A stretch of 54,806 nt of DNA from an uncultured Verrucomicrobiota bacterium (GTDB lineage: Bacteria > Verrucomicrobiota > Verrucomicrobiia > Limisphaerales > UBA9464), in the NCBI GenBank assembly GCA_903842505.1, contig CAIMMI010000142.1:1-54806 (forward strand). The letters are read 5' to 3'. Below, in pieces: positions 41,880 through 50,766 of the stretch. The position numbers were made by a program, and so were the translations under genes. The stretch's first letter is position 1. Every line of letters starts with the position of its first letter. The notes under the pieces were generated by a model. That model searched no databases. It was not told the origin of the DNA and saw only the letters and a program-made list of their open reading frames with translations.

Positions 41880-43770
41880 GCCTCACGGGGGATGGGGACG
41901 AAGTTTTCAGTTCCAAACTTGAATCTTGAAACCAGGGACTCCTCCGGGGTTCGAGGAAGAGGGCGGTGGCCGGGGGGATCGGCGAAAGGAGGATCGAATC
42001 GGCCTCCGCGAACACTTCGACGGGTTGAGCCGGGGCGAGGAGATTTGACCAGGACGAGCGGCTGGGTGGGTGACCGAGCATGGGGCGGATGCCGTCGGGA
42101 AGACGGATGCGGATGGGGGTGCTGGCGTGGCAACCGTGGAGGTTGACGACGGCCAGGATGGTGGCGCCGGAGATTGGGTCGTGACGGATCCAGGCGTAGA
42201 TCCAATGTCCGCTGGCGGGGTCGCCCGGGGTCCGGCCGAAGTCCGGGTTGTTGATGTTGGATGGGTTGAGCGGATGGAAGTTTCCGGATCTGAGGGCAGG
42301 GTGATCCAGCGCCGAGAGGAGTCGTTGGTAGCCCTTGCGAAGCCGGCGTTGTTCGGCATCCAATTGGCCGCCGTCAAACCGGTGACCGTTCACCCAGCGT
42401 GCGACCTGCGGCATCGAGCCGTAATCGAAGAGGCTCGTGCGGCCTGAACCCCCGCCGAAGCCCTCGGGATGTTCCGCCGGTTCAGCCACCTCTTGACCGC
42501 CGTAAACGAGGACGGGACCCGCGCCCGTCCCGAACTGGACGGCGGCGGAGGCGAGTCCGATCCGCGCGCCGTGTCCACCCCAGCCGCCGTGGTGGGCGAT
42601 GCGGACCTCATCGTGATTCTCCACGTAGCGGAGTGAATGCTGGAAGGCGGTCGGGTCGGAGAAGGAAGGGGTGAGGTCGTTGGCCCACTTGGGACCGTCC
42701 TGGATGTCCTTGAGGATCCGGTAGGCGGCGTGGTCGTAGACGGCGTCGAAACCTGCGGAGACCAGCGCTTCGAGCGTGCTGCCATCGCACACCTTGCTCG
42801 GGTCGTCGTCGTAGGCTTCGGCCACGAAGCAGGCGCCGGGGCGGCGTGTGCGGGCGCGGGAGACGGCCCAGGACCAGAATTCCGTCGGGATCCAATGCGC
42901 CATGTCGCAGCGGAATCCGTCGACGCCGAAGTCCTGCCAATGCGCCAGCACGGCGTCCATGCGCAGCCAGGTGTCGGGAACCGGATGGGTGGGATCCAAA
43001 GGCGTGGGGAAGTGCCGGGGTGCCTGCTGACCGAGGGTGAAGTCGAGACCGTAATTGAGCTTCACGGTCTCGTACCAGTCGTGGATGGAGGGCCTCGGCG
43101 AGGTGACGTTGTTGCCGGTCACACGGGCCTGGACCGACTCAGGGGCGAAGCTTCCGTCGCATCCACCGAGGACCTGGCAGGTGGAGCTGACTGCGACTCC
43201 GTCGCGGACGGTAGGGAGTTGGAGGGGACCCTGGCCGGGCAGATGGAAGAAGTGGTTCGAAGGGCTGAAGAAGCGGGTGATGTCGTCAGAAAGGCCGAGG
43301 TCGAGATCGGGTCGAACCACGCTTCGGTGCGAGCGGGCAACGTGGTTGGGAACGAAGTCGATGAGGACCCGGAGCCCGGCCGCGTGGATCCGTTCGACAA
43401 GTTCGCGGAACTCCTCGCGGCGGCGGGCGGGATCCGTGGCGTAGTCCGGACAAACGTCGAAGACGTCGCGGATGGCGTAGGGCGAGCCGGCGATTCCCTT
43501 GAGGAGATCGGGGTCATCGGCGGGCAGGCCGATATGGGAATGGTCAGTGCCGGTGGCCTGGCGTGGGACGCCGAGCAGCCAGAGGTGAGTGATGCCGAGG
43601 TTGCGCAGGGCCTGCAGGGCGAGCGGGGTCAGATCCTTGAAATGGCCCACGCCGTTTTCGGCGAGGGTGCCGTTTGGACGACGGGTTTCGCAAAGGTTGG
43701 TGAACTGGCGAAGATGCAGGAGATAGATGCGCGGACGCACCGGAGCATCGTGGGGGGAGTCGGCGGGCAA
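41845..43770 (-). CDS. GH13 alpha-amylase-family glycosidase
   Basis: A 641-residue glycoside hydrolase family 13 protein. Catalytic signatures: DFVPNH (138-143), GVDGFRCDMAHW with nucleophile Asp289, FVAEAY with acid/base Glu318, and VENHDE with Asp387. No signal peptide is visible, so a cytoplasmic role in glycogen, maltodextrin or trehalose-type turnover is likely; the subfamily is not determined. The last 33 residues (from PRRSPWFQDSSLELKTSS) are encoded by repeat family 1 and by sequence antisense to the preceding gene; the family domain ends before them (ALFLEP). Tail-to-tail overlap with the E1 fusion is 35 bases. Confidence 0.9.
   Translation of the reverse strand: MPADSPHDAPVRPRIYLLHLRQFTNLCETRRPNGTLAENGVGHFKDLTPLALQALRNLGITHLWLLGVPRQATGTDHSHIGLPADDPDLLKGIAGSPYAIRDVFDVCPDYATDPARRREEFRELVERIHAAGLRVLIDFVPNHVARSHRSVVRPDLDLGLSDDITRFFSPSNHFFHLPGQGPLQLPTVRDGVAVSSTCQVLGGCDGSFAPESVQARVTGNNVTSPRPSIHDWYETVKLNYGLDFTLGQQAPRHFPTPLDPTHPVPDTWLRMDAVLAHWQDFGVDGFRCDMAHWIPTEFWSWAVSRARTRRPGACFVAEAYDDDPSKVCDGSTLEALVSAGFDAVYDHAAYRILKDIQDGPKWANDLTPSFSDPTAFQHSLRYVENHDEVRIAHHGGWGGHGARIGLASAAVQFGTGAGPVLVYGGQEVAEPAEHPEGFGGGSGRTSLFDYGSMPQVARWVNGHRFDGGQLDAEQRRLRKGYQRLLSALDHPALRSGNFHPLNPSNINNPDFGRTPGDPASGHWIYAWIRHDPISGATILAVVNLHGCHASTPIRIRLPDGIRPMLGHPPSRSSWSNLLAPAQPVEVFAEADSILLSPIPPATALFLEPRRSPWFQDSSLELKTSSPSPVRLTPSPRRQLRK
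41902..41944. repeat. Dispersed repeat family 1, partial copy E inside the GH13 gene
   Basis: AAGTTTTCAGTTCCAAACTT, GAATCTTGAAACC and GGGACTCC repeat words of module Y. It lies within the last codons of the GH13 gene, where it supplies the tail WFQDSSLELKTSS. Confidence 0.65.
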
Positions 43771-43961
43771 CGGAAGCCCGGAGGACGCCTAGAGCCGGTG
43801 CTAGGTCGGGAGGGACTGTCGATCGGGCGATCGCCGGGGAAGACCCCATTTGAGCTGCGAGGCGAGAGACTAGGTTGAGAAGACCTGACGGGACTCGACA
43901 GTGAAACAACAACCTTCGCCAGTGGGTCCGACCGAAGCCACCGCAGGTGCGGTCCAGGAAT

Positions 43962-44663
43962 TCAGATGATGGTGATCTGCACGCTGCTCTCGATGATGCC
44001 CGCGCTGATGGCGTAGCGGGTGACGCCGGCGGTATCATGCAGGTCGAGTTTGCGCATGAGGTGTTCGCGGTGCTTCTCGACCGTCTTGATGCCGATGCCA
44101 AGATCGGAGGCGATTTCCTTGTTGGCCTTGCCCTCGGCGATCAGTTGCAGCGTCTCCATTTCGCGCGAGGTGAGATGGGCCGCCTTGCGGGCGGAGCCCC
44201 CCGTTCGGGGTCCCGTTTGCGGGTCCAGCTTTTGGCGACGGCGGGAGATCGAAGGGCTGAAGAAAGTCCGGCCTTGATCGACTTCGCGGATGGCTCGGCA
44301 CACATCGCTGGCCGAGGTCTGCTTGAGCAGGAAGCCCGCGGCGCCCGATTCCGTGGCGTTCTCCACGTAGGCATCGTCGCTGTGGGCGGAGAGGATGAGC
44401 ACGCGGCGGGAGGGAGAGGCGCGAAGGATCTGGCGGGTGGCCTCGAGACCGTTGAGGAGAGGCATGGCGATGTCCATGAGGACAACCGAGGGCTGCAGCG
44501 AGGCCGCCAACTCGACGGCCTGGCGACCATCCTGAGCCTCGCCCACGACCTGGAAATCGCCCTCCAGTTCGAGGATGCGACGAAAACCTTCGCGGACGAT
44601 GGCGTGGTCGTCGGCGATCAGGACGGTGATGCGGGGGGCAAACGTTCGGTTATCGGTTTTCAT
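43962..44663 (-). CDS. NarL/FixJ-type response regulator
   Basis: A 233-residue two-component regulator. The receiver domain has the acidic pair Asp18-Asp19, phosphorylation site Asp64 (VVLMDIAMPLLNG), Ser92 (LSAHS) and Lys114 (FLLKQ). The C-terminal LuxR-type helix-turn-helix reads HLTSREMETLQLIAEGKANK, EIASDLGIGIKTVEKHREHL. The start overlaps the kinase stop by 4 bases (ATGA), so the two are a coupled pair. Target genes are unknown. Confidence 0.94.
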   Translation of the reverse strand: MKTDNRTFAPRITVLIADDHAIVREGFRRILELEGDFQVVGEAQDGRQAVELAASLQPSVVLMDIAMPLLNGLEATRQILRASPSRRVLILSAHSDDAYVENATESGAAGFLLKQTSASDVCRAIREVDQGRTFFSPSISRRRQKLDPQTGPRTGGSARKAAHLTSREMETLQLIAEGKANKEIASDLGIGIKTVEKHREHLMRKLDLHDTAGVTRYAISAGIIESSVQITII

Positions 44664-46858
44664 GGCTTTGGAGTCTTGGTGGGAACTGGAGGAGGAAGGG
44701 GGATATGAGCTGAGATGGTCGTACCCACGCCCGGTTTGGAATCGATGTCCAATCGGCCGCCGACCATCTCCAAGCGCTCGCGCATTCCGATCAGGCCGAG
44801 GCGTCCGCCATGGGTGGCCTGAAGCATCTTGTTGACCCGGAAAGCCCGGCCATCGTCGGTCACCTGAAGGCTGACTCCGTCGTTCTCGGACCGGAGGACC
44901 ACATCGACGCCCGTGGCTCCGGCGTGCCGTGCCACATTGGTCAAGGCTTCCTGGGCCACTCGGAAAAGAACGGTCCGATGGGAAACACTGAGGAGATCCA
45001 CCTCCTTGCAGGCGGTCAGGCGGGTGCGGAGGCCGGTGCGGGAGGCGAAGCTCTTCATGTACGTAAGAAGTGCGGGAACCAGGCCGAGGTCATCGAGTAC
45101 GGAGGGGCGCAGTTCGCGTGCGAACTGGTGGACCGTCTCCACGGAACGCGCGACCAGCTCCTGAGTGGAAACGATGCTGCGTTGCAGTTCTTCGGGCCCG
45201 AGGCCGACCTGCGTTCCCAGGTTGCCCAACCGGAGACTGATCCCCGTGAGCATCTGGGCGATGACGTCATGCAGTTCCAGACTGATCAGGCGACGCTCCT
45301 CCTCCTGCGCCCGGAGCACCGAACGGGATAGATGCCGGAGTTGCAACTGCATCGCCTTGGCATCAGCGAGGAGCCGATCCTGCAGTTCGCGACTCTGATT
45401 GAGGGAGAATTCGACGGATTTTCGGCGGGTGACCTCGGCGGCCAGCTTGGTGTTGGCGGCGGCCAGAACCGCCACCCGTCGGCCGGCGGCCTCCAATCGA
45501 TTCCGCTCGGTGACATCGCTGAAGAAGCAGACCACACCCGGCTCGCCATCCGGAAGGGGCACGCGCTGGATCTGCCACTCGTAGGACTCCCGCTCGCCGG
45601 AATCCTGTCGCGTCCCCGTGAACTGCGACGATTGGTAGAACTCGCCAGTCCGGAGCGTCTTTCGAAAACGGGCAGCCAATTGCTCGGCGATCCGCGGCGG
45701 CCACACGGCACGGAGGACTTCGCCGAAATCACGACCAAGGAGCGGGTTCACGTTGCTGAACGCAGCGCAGGCGGGCGGATTGGCCTGCACCAACTGGAAG
45801 CGGGAGTTCACCACGTACATTCCCAGGGGAGCTTCCTCGACGAGTGAGGACAACAACGCCTGATTGCGATGGAGGATCTCCTCGGCCTCCTTGCGCTGGG
45901 TAATGTCGCGGATGTTGCACTGGATGACCGGGCGTCCTCCTTCCTGATAGATGTTCGCGACGACCTCCACCTCTTGATGTCGCCCATCCCGGTTGGCGAG
46001 CGGCAGGTCATCGTATCGGACCGCATGCTTGCGCTGGAGCTTCCTGAACATCTCCTGGCTCGCGGCCTCGTCCTGCAGCAGTCCGATCTCGTACAACTCC
46101 TTCCCGATCAGTTCCGCGCGGGGATATCCCAGCAAGCGCGTCATGAAGGGATTGGCGTCGGTGATCTTTCGGGTGACCGGATCCAGAAGGAGGACTCCGT
46201 CGTGCGCGGCCTCGAACAGTCGGCGATACCGGGTTTCCGAGGCTCGCAACTGGGCGTCCGACCGATGGTTTTCCGTGAGGTCCGTTACCGCCAACCACGA
46301 GCGGTTCGGGGTGCCACCGGCGGCGGGTTGGAGGACGCCGTGCAACCCCACCCACCGGACAGGGCCGTCCTCCGAGACCAGCGCCGCTTCGCAGAATTCC
46401 CGCGGGGATCCGGCAAAGACCCGTTCCAGGAAACCCCGGACGGCAGCCCGGTTGGCCGGCGCGAGAAGCGGCAACAGACTGCGCCTCTGAAGGCGGGAAC
46501 GTTCCAGACCGAAGAGTGCTGTACTCATCCGGTTCGCCGAAAGGATCGATCCCTTCTCGTTCACGGACAGGAATCCAACCGGCGCGAATTCGTAGAGGTC
46601 CACGGCGCTCGGCAGCGAAGGAGACTGCTTGCCGGTGGCGACGCTGAGACCCGTTTCCGTGGGTTTGGGCAGGGGTTGCTCGGTGATCGGTGTGGTTTGG
46701 TGGATTGCCAGTGCCGTCCCCGCCTCCGGGACCTTCTCCAGTTCGCCTCGGGACTGGACCTTGCGTCGGACCCGCTCAGGCGGCCGATCGTCTGTGGTGG
46801 CAGGAAGCGGTTCCCCCCCTTTGGCGGGCCTTCGGGCGCTGGCGGCTGGGCGTTTCAT
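44660..46858 (-). CDS. PAS-domain histidine kinase (HisKA_3 type)
   Basis: A 732-residue sensor kinase. After a disordered, proline- and charge-rich N-terminus (1-80), three PAS domains are seen: about 84-200, 208-325 (FEAAHDGVLLLDPVTRKITD) and 332-455 (VEEAPLGMYVVNSRFQLVQA). The HisKA_3 dimerisation helix has the phosphoacceptor His530 in ISLELHDVIAQML, and the HATPase has TNVARHAG (N box) and GLIGMRERLEMVGG (G2). No membrane segment is predicted, so it probably senses a cytoplasmic or membrane-borne signal. PAS ligands are unknown. Confidence 0.93.
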   Translation of the reverse strand: MKRPAASARRPAKGGEPLPATTDDRPPERVRRKVQSRGELEKVPEAGTALAIHQTTPITEQPLPKPTETGLSVATGKQSPSLPSAVDLYEFAPVGFLSVNEKGSILSANRMSTALFGLERSRLQRRSLLPLLAPANRAAVRGFLERVFAGSPREFCEAALVSEDGPVRWVGLHGVLQPAAGGTPNRSWLAVTDLTENHRSDAQLRASETRYRRLFEAAHDGVLLLDPVTRKITDANPFMTRLLGYPRAELIGKELYEIGLLQDEAASQEMFRKLQRKHAVRYDDLPLANRDGRHQEVEVVANIYQEGGRPVIQCNIRDITQRKEAEEILHRNQALLSSLVEEAPLGMYVVNSRFQLVQANPPACAAFSNVNPLLGRDFGEVLRAVWPPRIAEQLAARFRKTLRTGEFYQSSQFTGTRQDSGERESYEWQIQRVPLPDGEPGVVCFFSDVTERNRLEAAGRRVAVLAAANTKLAAEVTRRKSVEFSLNQSRELQDRLLADAKAMQLQLRHLSRSVLRAQEEERRLISLELHDVIAQMLTGISLRLGNLGTQVGLGPEELQRSIVSTQELVARSVETVHQFARELRPSVLDDLGLVPALLTYMKSFASRTGLRTRLTACKEVDLLSVSHRTVLFRVAQEALTNVARHAGATGVDVVLRSENDGVSLQVTDDGRAFRVNKMLQATHGGRLGLIGMRERLEMVGGRLDIDSKPGVGTTISAHIPLPPPVPTKTPKP

Positions 46859-47222
46859 CTCCAGCGAGGCTAGCGGTTCGACGGTGCCCGCCTGCCGAGG
46901 GTTCGGACTGGTATGCGCCGGGAGGGGGTGGCCTCCCTGGGTTGTTGGGCCCGCAGGTTCATGGGTTGACTATCCAGATTTCTGAGTTTCCCGACAATGG
47001 GGATAATACCTTAGTATAGTTATTTCTTGCGCCCGGCTGGATGACCGGGGAAGTGGGGCGGTGAAAACGGCGATCGACGCAACAGGGGTCAAACAAGGAC
47101 CGAACAAGGGCCAGACAACGGTCGAGCGGGGACCGGAGAGGGGACCGGAGCGGGGACGGGAAGCTGGGAAATCCAGAAGGCGGGAAACCGAACGGAGCGT
47201 TTCAGCAGAAGGTGCTGAAGGT
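46859..47222. other. Intergenic spacer with AT-rich island and GC-rich short repeats
   Basis: No gene is supported. An AT-rich stretch at 47001-47030 (GGATAATACCTTAGTATAGT) stands out in this GC-rich genome. Farther on, GGGGACCGGAG occurs twice near 47136-47159 within an oligo-repetitive GGGACC/GGGACG stretch. The kinase promoter probably lies here. Confidence 0.5.
46969..46997 (-). promoter_or_regulatory. Putative promoter of the kinase-regulator operon
   Basis: On the minus strand, TTGTCG (46992-46997), 17 bases, GATAGT (46969-46974). The start would be about 100 bases before the kinase ATG. The AT-rich palindromic island at 47001-47021 is just upstream of the -35 box and could bind a regulator. 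Confidence 0.35.
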
Positions 47223-47297
47223 TGGCTCCAGAGGTAGGACTTGAACCTACAACCACACGGTTAACAGCCGCGTGCTCTACCATTGAGCTACTCTGGA
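47223..47297 (-). tRNA. tRNA-Asn (GTT anticodon)
   Basis: Reading the minus strand: acceptor TCCAGAG pairs with CTCTGGA, D arm GCTC-AATGGTA-GAGC, anticodon loop CTGTTAA with GTT, T arm GTAGG-TTCAAGT-CCTAC, discriminator G and encoded CCA. A complete cloverleaf of 75 bases. Confidence 0.95.
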
Positions 47298-47313
47298 TCC
47301 GTAACGGGGGCGC

Positions 47314-47343
47314 AAAGTAGCGATGCCCCTTCGGATTGGTCAA
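47314..47343 (-). promoter_or_regulatory. Promoter of tRNA-Asn
   Basis: On the minus strand, TTGACC (47338-47343) and TACTTT (47314-47319) are 18 bases apart (CTACTT at 17), about 17 bases before the tRNA, as in the tRNA-Gly promoter. Confidence 0.5.
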
Positions 47344-47523
47344 CGGGTTTTCCCGAGAAAGTAGAAATTTTTCTCAGGCACGCATCCGGGCGGGGGTGGA
47401 CTTGAAATGGAAGGGTGTCAGTCCCGACTCGCTGTTCGCTGGGTCGAGGATGGATGCGAGCGTTTCTGGAGGGCTTCTTGCGCCGTGCTGTCCGCTTCTG
47501 CAGGGTGCGAATCACAGCAATCC

Positions 47524-50500
47524 ATGAACACGAGACGAAGTTGGACAAATCCAGTCGGGAAGGGGATGCAGCGACGGGGGACGGCTGTGTTCCTGATCCT
47601 CGCAGCGGTCTGGATGACCCTGAGGACGGCGGCGGCACCGCTGGATCCCCCGCGCCTGCGACCTGGCCTGGGAATCCTATTGAGCGGCGATGGCGCCACG
47701 AATCGTGTCCACACGCTGGAAAGTTCGCCGGACCTGCGGCAATGGCGTCCCGCGGCGGTGCTTCACCACGCCGGATGGGAGTTCACGGACGTGATGCAGG
47801 AGAACCCGGAGCGGTCCGGCTTCTTCCGGCTCCAGTCGAGGGCGATCGGACCGAACGATGACGGTCGGAATCACGTTCGGGTTCCAATGGACCCTTTTGC
47901 CAACGAGGATCCGGACTTGTTCTCCGGGGCGCCTGCGGTTCGGTGGATCAAGTTCGCGGTCGATCTCAATGAACCGGGGCGGATCTGGTTTCAGGACAGC
48001 CGGCGTTACGCGTTTCACTACGACTGGGCCCGGCTACGACTGGCTCCATTCCTCGGACTTACCCGGCAACAGTTCGACGCGGTGACGCTGCGGCGTCCCG
48101 GTCGGCGTGGAATCCTGGGCGCGGTATTGATCCCCGGGGACTCCCGTGTCCCCGAGTTTGGCGTGCAGTTGGTGGGGCAGGACGAGTTTACGCGTGAGGA
48201 GGTGGCCGAGGTGATGCGACGGGTGATTGCGTCGGTGCAAGCCCAGGAGGGAAGCCGGGGCTTCTACGTTCCCACCCAGGAGCAGTCCGCGATGGCCCAG
48301 CGCGAACAGACCTGGCTGGAAGGGCAGGGAATCCGGGTGACCGGCGCGGATCGGTGGCTGAGTGGGGACGCTGTCTACAGTGCAGGCTGGGCCTTTGGCC
48401 GGCTCGTTTACGTGCCGTCGGCCCGGATTGCTGCGGCGTATGCATCGGGTGACCTGCGTCCGAAAGACATCCTCCTGACGGACGTGGTTCCGGCGGAAGT
48501 CCCGTTCGTCGCTGGGATCCTCACGCTCACTCCAGCGACGCCGAACTCCCACGTGGCGATCCTTGCGAGGACCTATGGGGTGCCGTTCGGATGGTCAGCG
48601 GATGAAGCGCTGCGGCAGGCGATCGTGTCGTGGAATGGGCACGAGGTGATCGTCCGGATGGACGAGGGGCGGGGGTCGGTCTCGGTGCTGGATGCAACGG
48701 GTCAGTTCGATGCGGGGTTAAGGGCCGAGTTGGAGAGGCGGAAGACGGTCAAGCCCCTCCAACTGACTCCGAAGGTCCGGTTGGGGGCGTATTGGACCAA
48801 CACGACCCATCTCAAGCCCGCCGACGTGCGATTCGTCGGCGGGAAGGCTTCGAACTACGGATTGCTCCGGCGGATCTTGCCGACGAACTCCCAGCCGGCC
48901 ATCGGGATCACCTTCGACCTGTGGGACGACTTCATGCAGCAATCGGTCCCGGGCGGCCGAACGCTCCGGGAGGAGATCTCCGCGCGGTTGGGATTGGTGA
49001 CGTACCCCCCACCGGATGTAGCCGCCGTCACAGCCCAATTGGCATCGGTGCGGGATCTGATCCGGCGCACGGCCCGGTTCAGCCCGACGCAGCAGACCGC
49101 GATCATCGGGTTGTTGCAGGACTCCGGATTGCCCGTCGGGCGGAAACTTCGGTTCCGGAGTTCGACGAATGTCGAAGACAACGAGCAGTTCACCGGGGCA
49201 GGGCTCTACGACAGCTACAGCGGATGCCTGACGGATGACCTCGATGGGGATTCCGCGGGGCCCTCGGCGTGCGACCCGGCTGAGCCCGAGGAGCGCGGGG
49301 TTTTCCGAGCCATCCAACGGGTCTACGCGAGCTTCTATAATGACAACGCCTTCCTGGAACGTCGCCGCCTCGGCGTGGACGAATCGATCGTCGGAATGGC
49401 CATCCTCGTGCACGAATCGTTTCCGGATGAGGACGAGATGGCCAATGGCGTGACGACGTTGGACTGGGAAGCGGGCTTCGGTGGGGCACCTTCGACTTCC
49501 TGGCGCATGGTGACGCAGGTGGGGGCGGAGTCGGTGACCAATCCCGAGAGCACCGCGCGTCCGGAGGTCGTGGAGGGCTACCGCTACGGGAAAGACTATT
49601 CGGTGGCACTCCGGGAGTCCTCGGCCCGGGTGCCGCTGGGCGCCTCCGTCCTGACATGGGATTCGGAGTACCTCAGCTTCGGACGATTGTTCAACCGCGT
49701 GGCCGATGCCTATGCCCCATTGGCGGCCGGTCGGACCTCGTACAGTCTGGATTTCGAGTTCAAGAAGTCGGCCTCGAGGGGTTGGCAGATCAAGCAGGTG
49801 AGACCGCTACCGAAGCCTGCCACGTCCGGGACAGTCACTCCCGTGATGGTCGACCAAGTCGTCGATCTGTGCGTGTTGCAGGGCGAGTTTGGGGAAGTTT
49901 TCGGGATGCACCGCCTGAAGTCCAAGTGGCAGGTCTCCCTGAAGCCGGGATTGCTCACCGCCCCGAACCTCCAGGCGAGTATCGTGCGGTCTGCGACGGT
50001 GACCCTGAGCACCTCGGGCGGGGCCGTGACCTGGAGCAACGGACCTGCGCAGTGGCCTGGACAGGGATTCCGGCGGACGGCCGAGGGGACGCTGGACTGG
50101 CTCGAAACCGGAACCGGCGCCACGCGTCGTCGGATCGTGCTCGATACCGTCGTACCCACGTCCCTTTCCGCCGCTTCGATACCCATCCTGACGCCGGCGG
50201 ATCTGAACTATCGCCTGCAGGCGGAGTACGGCACCCCGCAGGTTTCGATCGACTGGACCGGGCCCACGACGACGACACTGGACCACGCGCAATTGGGACC
50301 CTGTGTTCCCGTGACGGCGTCGAGCCTCCCGCAGGAACGCCAAATCACGGTGGGCGGAAACATCCGGATCGTGACCCGGTTCTACTGGCCGGAGCCGCCC
50401 AAGGGCCCCTCGGCGGGATACACGGCGCCGTGCATCGGCTGGATCGGGACGACGATCACGGGGCTGACCACAGTCCCCGTCGAACTCCGAGCCGATGCCG

Positions 50501-50697
50501 CCCAGACGTACCATCCGTTCCACCACAATTTCTCGGAGGAATTCCTCTTCGAACCGGGGCTGGAGCCGGCGCTGAGCACGGCCCAGCGCGAGGAACTGAT
50601 GGCGAAGAACATCCGGCTGTTGCATGTCGACTGGGATCAGCAGACAGGGAGCCTTCGGGTGGTGGGACTGGACGGAAAAATGCGGACGGGGCCGTGA
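47524..50697 (+). CDS. Exported protein with PEP-utilising His-type and PEP/pyruvate-binding domains
   Basis: A 1057-residue protein from ATG 47524 with hydrophobic leader RGTAVFLILAAVWMTLRTAA; ATG 47566 just before it is an alternative start. A short ESSPDLRQWRPA...GFFRLQ block, common in secreted Verrucomicrobial proteins, follows. At residues about 315-380 comes a segment like the mobile phosphohistidine domain: TPNSHVAILARTYGVPFGW, His343 being the candidate phosphohistidine. From about 435 the PEP/pyruvate-binding ATP-grasp domain begins, with VGGKASNYGLLRR (Lys441) and RSSTNVEDNEQFTGAGLYDS (545-564). In cytoplasmic PEP synthase the ATP-grasp domain comes first. The last 240 residues are beta-rich with no match. 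The role is unknown. It converges with the phosphatase-like gene. Confidence 0.72.
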   Translation: MNTRRSWTNPVGKGMQRRGTAVFLILAAVWMTLRTAAAPLDPPRLRPGLGILLSGDGATNRVHTLESSPDLRQWRPAAVLHHAGWEFTDVMQENPERSGFFRLQSRAIGPNDDGRNHVRVPMDPFANEDPDLFSGAPAVRWIKFAVDLNEPGRIWFQDSRRYAFHYDWARLRLAPFLGLTRQQFDAVTLRRPGRRGILGAVLIPGDSRVPEFGVQLVGQDEFTREEVAEVMRRVIASVQAQEGSRGFYVPTQEQSAMAQREQTWLEGQGIRVTGADRWLSGDAVYSAGWAFGRLVYVPSARIAAAYASGDLRPKDILLTDVVPAEVPFVAGILTLTPATPNSHVAILARTYGVPFGWSADEALRQAIVSWNGHEVIVRMDEGRGSVSVLDATGQFDAGLRAELERRKTVKPLQLTPKVRLGAYWTNTTHLKPADVRFVGGKASNYGLLRRILPTNSQPAIGITFDLWDDFMQQSVPGGRTLREEISARLGLVTYPPPDVAAVTAQLASVRDLIRRTARFSPTQQTAIIGLLQDSGLPVGRKLRFRSSTNVEDNEQFTGAGLYDSYSGCLTDDLDGDSAGPSACDPAEPEERGVFRAIQRVYASFYNDNAFLERRRLGVDESIVGMAILVHESFPDEDEMANGVTTLDWEAGFGGAPSTSWRMVTQVGAESVTNPESTARPEVVEGYRYGKDYSVALRESSARVPLGASVLTWDSEYLSFGRLFNRVADAYAPLAAGRTSYSLDFEFKKSASRGWQIKQVRPLPKPATSGTVTPVMVDQVVDLCVLQGEFGEVFGMHRLKSKWQVSLKPGLLTAPNLQASIVRSATVTLSTSGGAVTWSNGPAQWPGQGFRRTAEGTLDWLETGTGATRRRIVLDTVVPTSLSAASIPILTPADLNYRLQAEYGTPQVSIDWTGPTTTTLDHAQLGPCVPVTASSLPQERQITVGGNIRIVTRFYWPEPPKGPSAGYTAPCIGWIGTTITGLTTVPVELRADAAQTYHPFHHNFSEEFLFEPGLEPALSTAQREELMAKNIRLLHVDWDQQTGSLRVVGLDGKMRTGP

Positions 50698-50713
50698 CGG
50701 CGGGGAACGGACG

Positions 50714-50750
50714 GGAGGCTGCGGACAGCGTCCGGACGTCCGCTGCTACG
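50714..50750. repeat. Repeat family 4, related copy
   Basis: GGAGGCTGCGGACAGCGTCC then GGACGTCCGCTGCTACG lies between two convergent genes. It shares GGAGGCTG and GACGTCnnCTGCTACG with the elements at 52490-52606. An internal GCGGAC and GTCCGC pair could form a stem, so it may also serve as the terminator for both genes. Confidence 0.45.
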
Positions 50751-50766
50751 ATGGGAGGTCAGGTTC

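Noticed and set aside
47089-47343. An 84-residue open frame on the minus strand covering tRNA-Asn
   Set aside because: It is generated by the tRNA gene and its flanks. Segments such as MVEHAAVNRVVVGSSPTSGA are the well-known translation artefact of tRNA genes.
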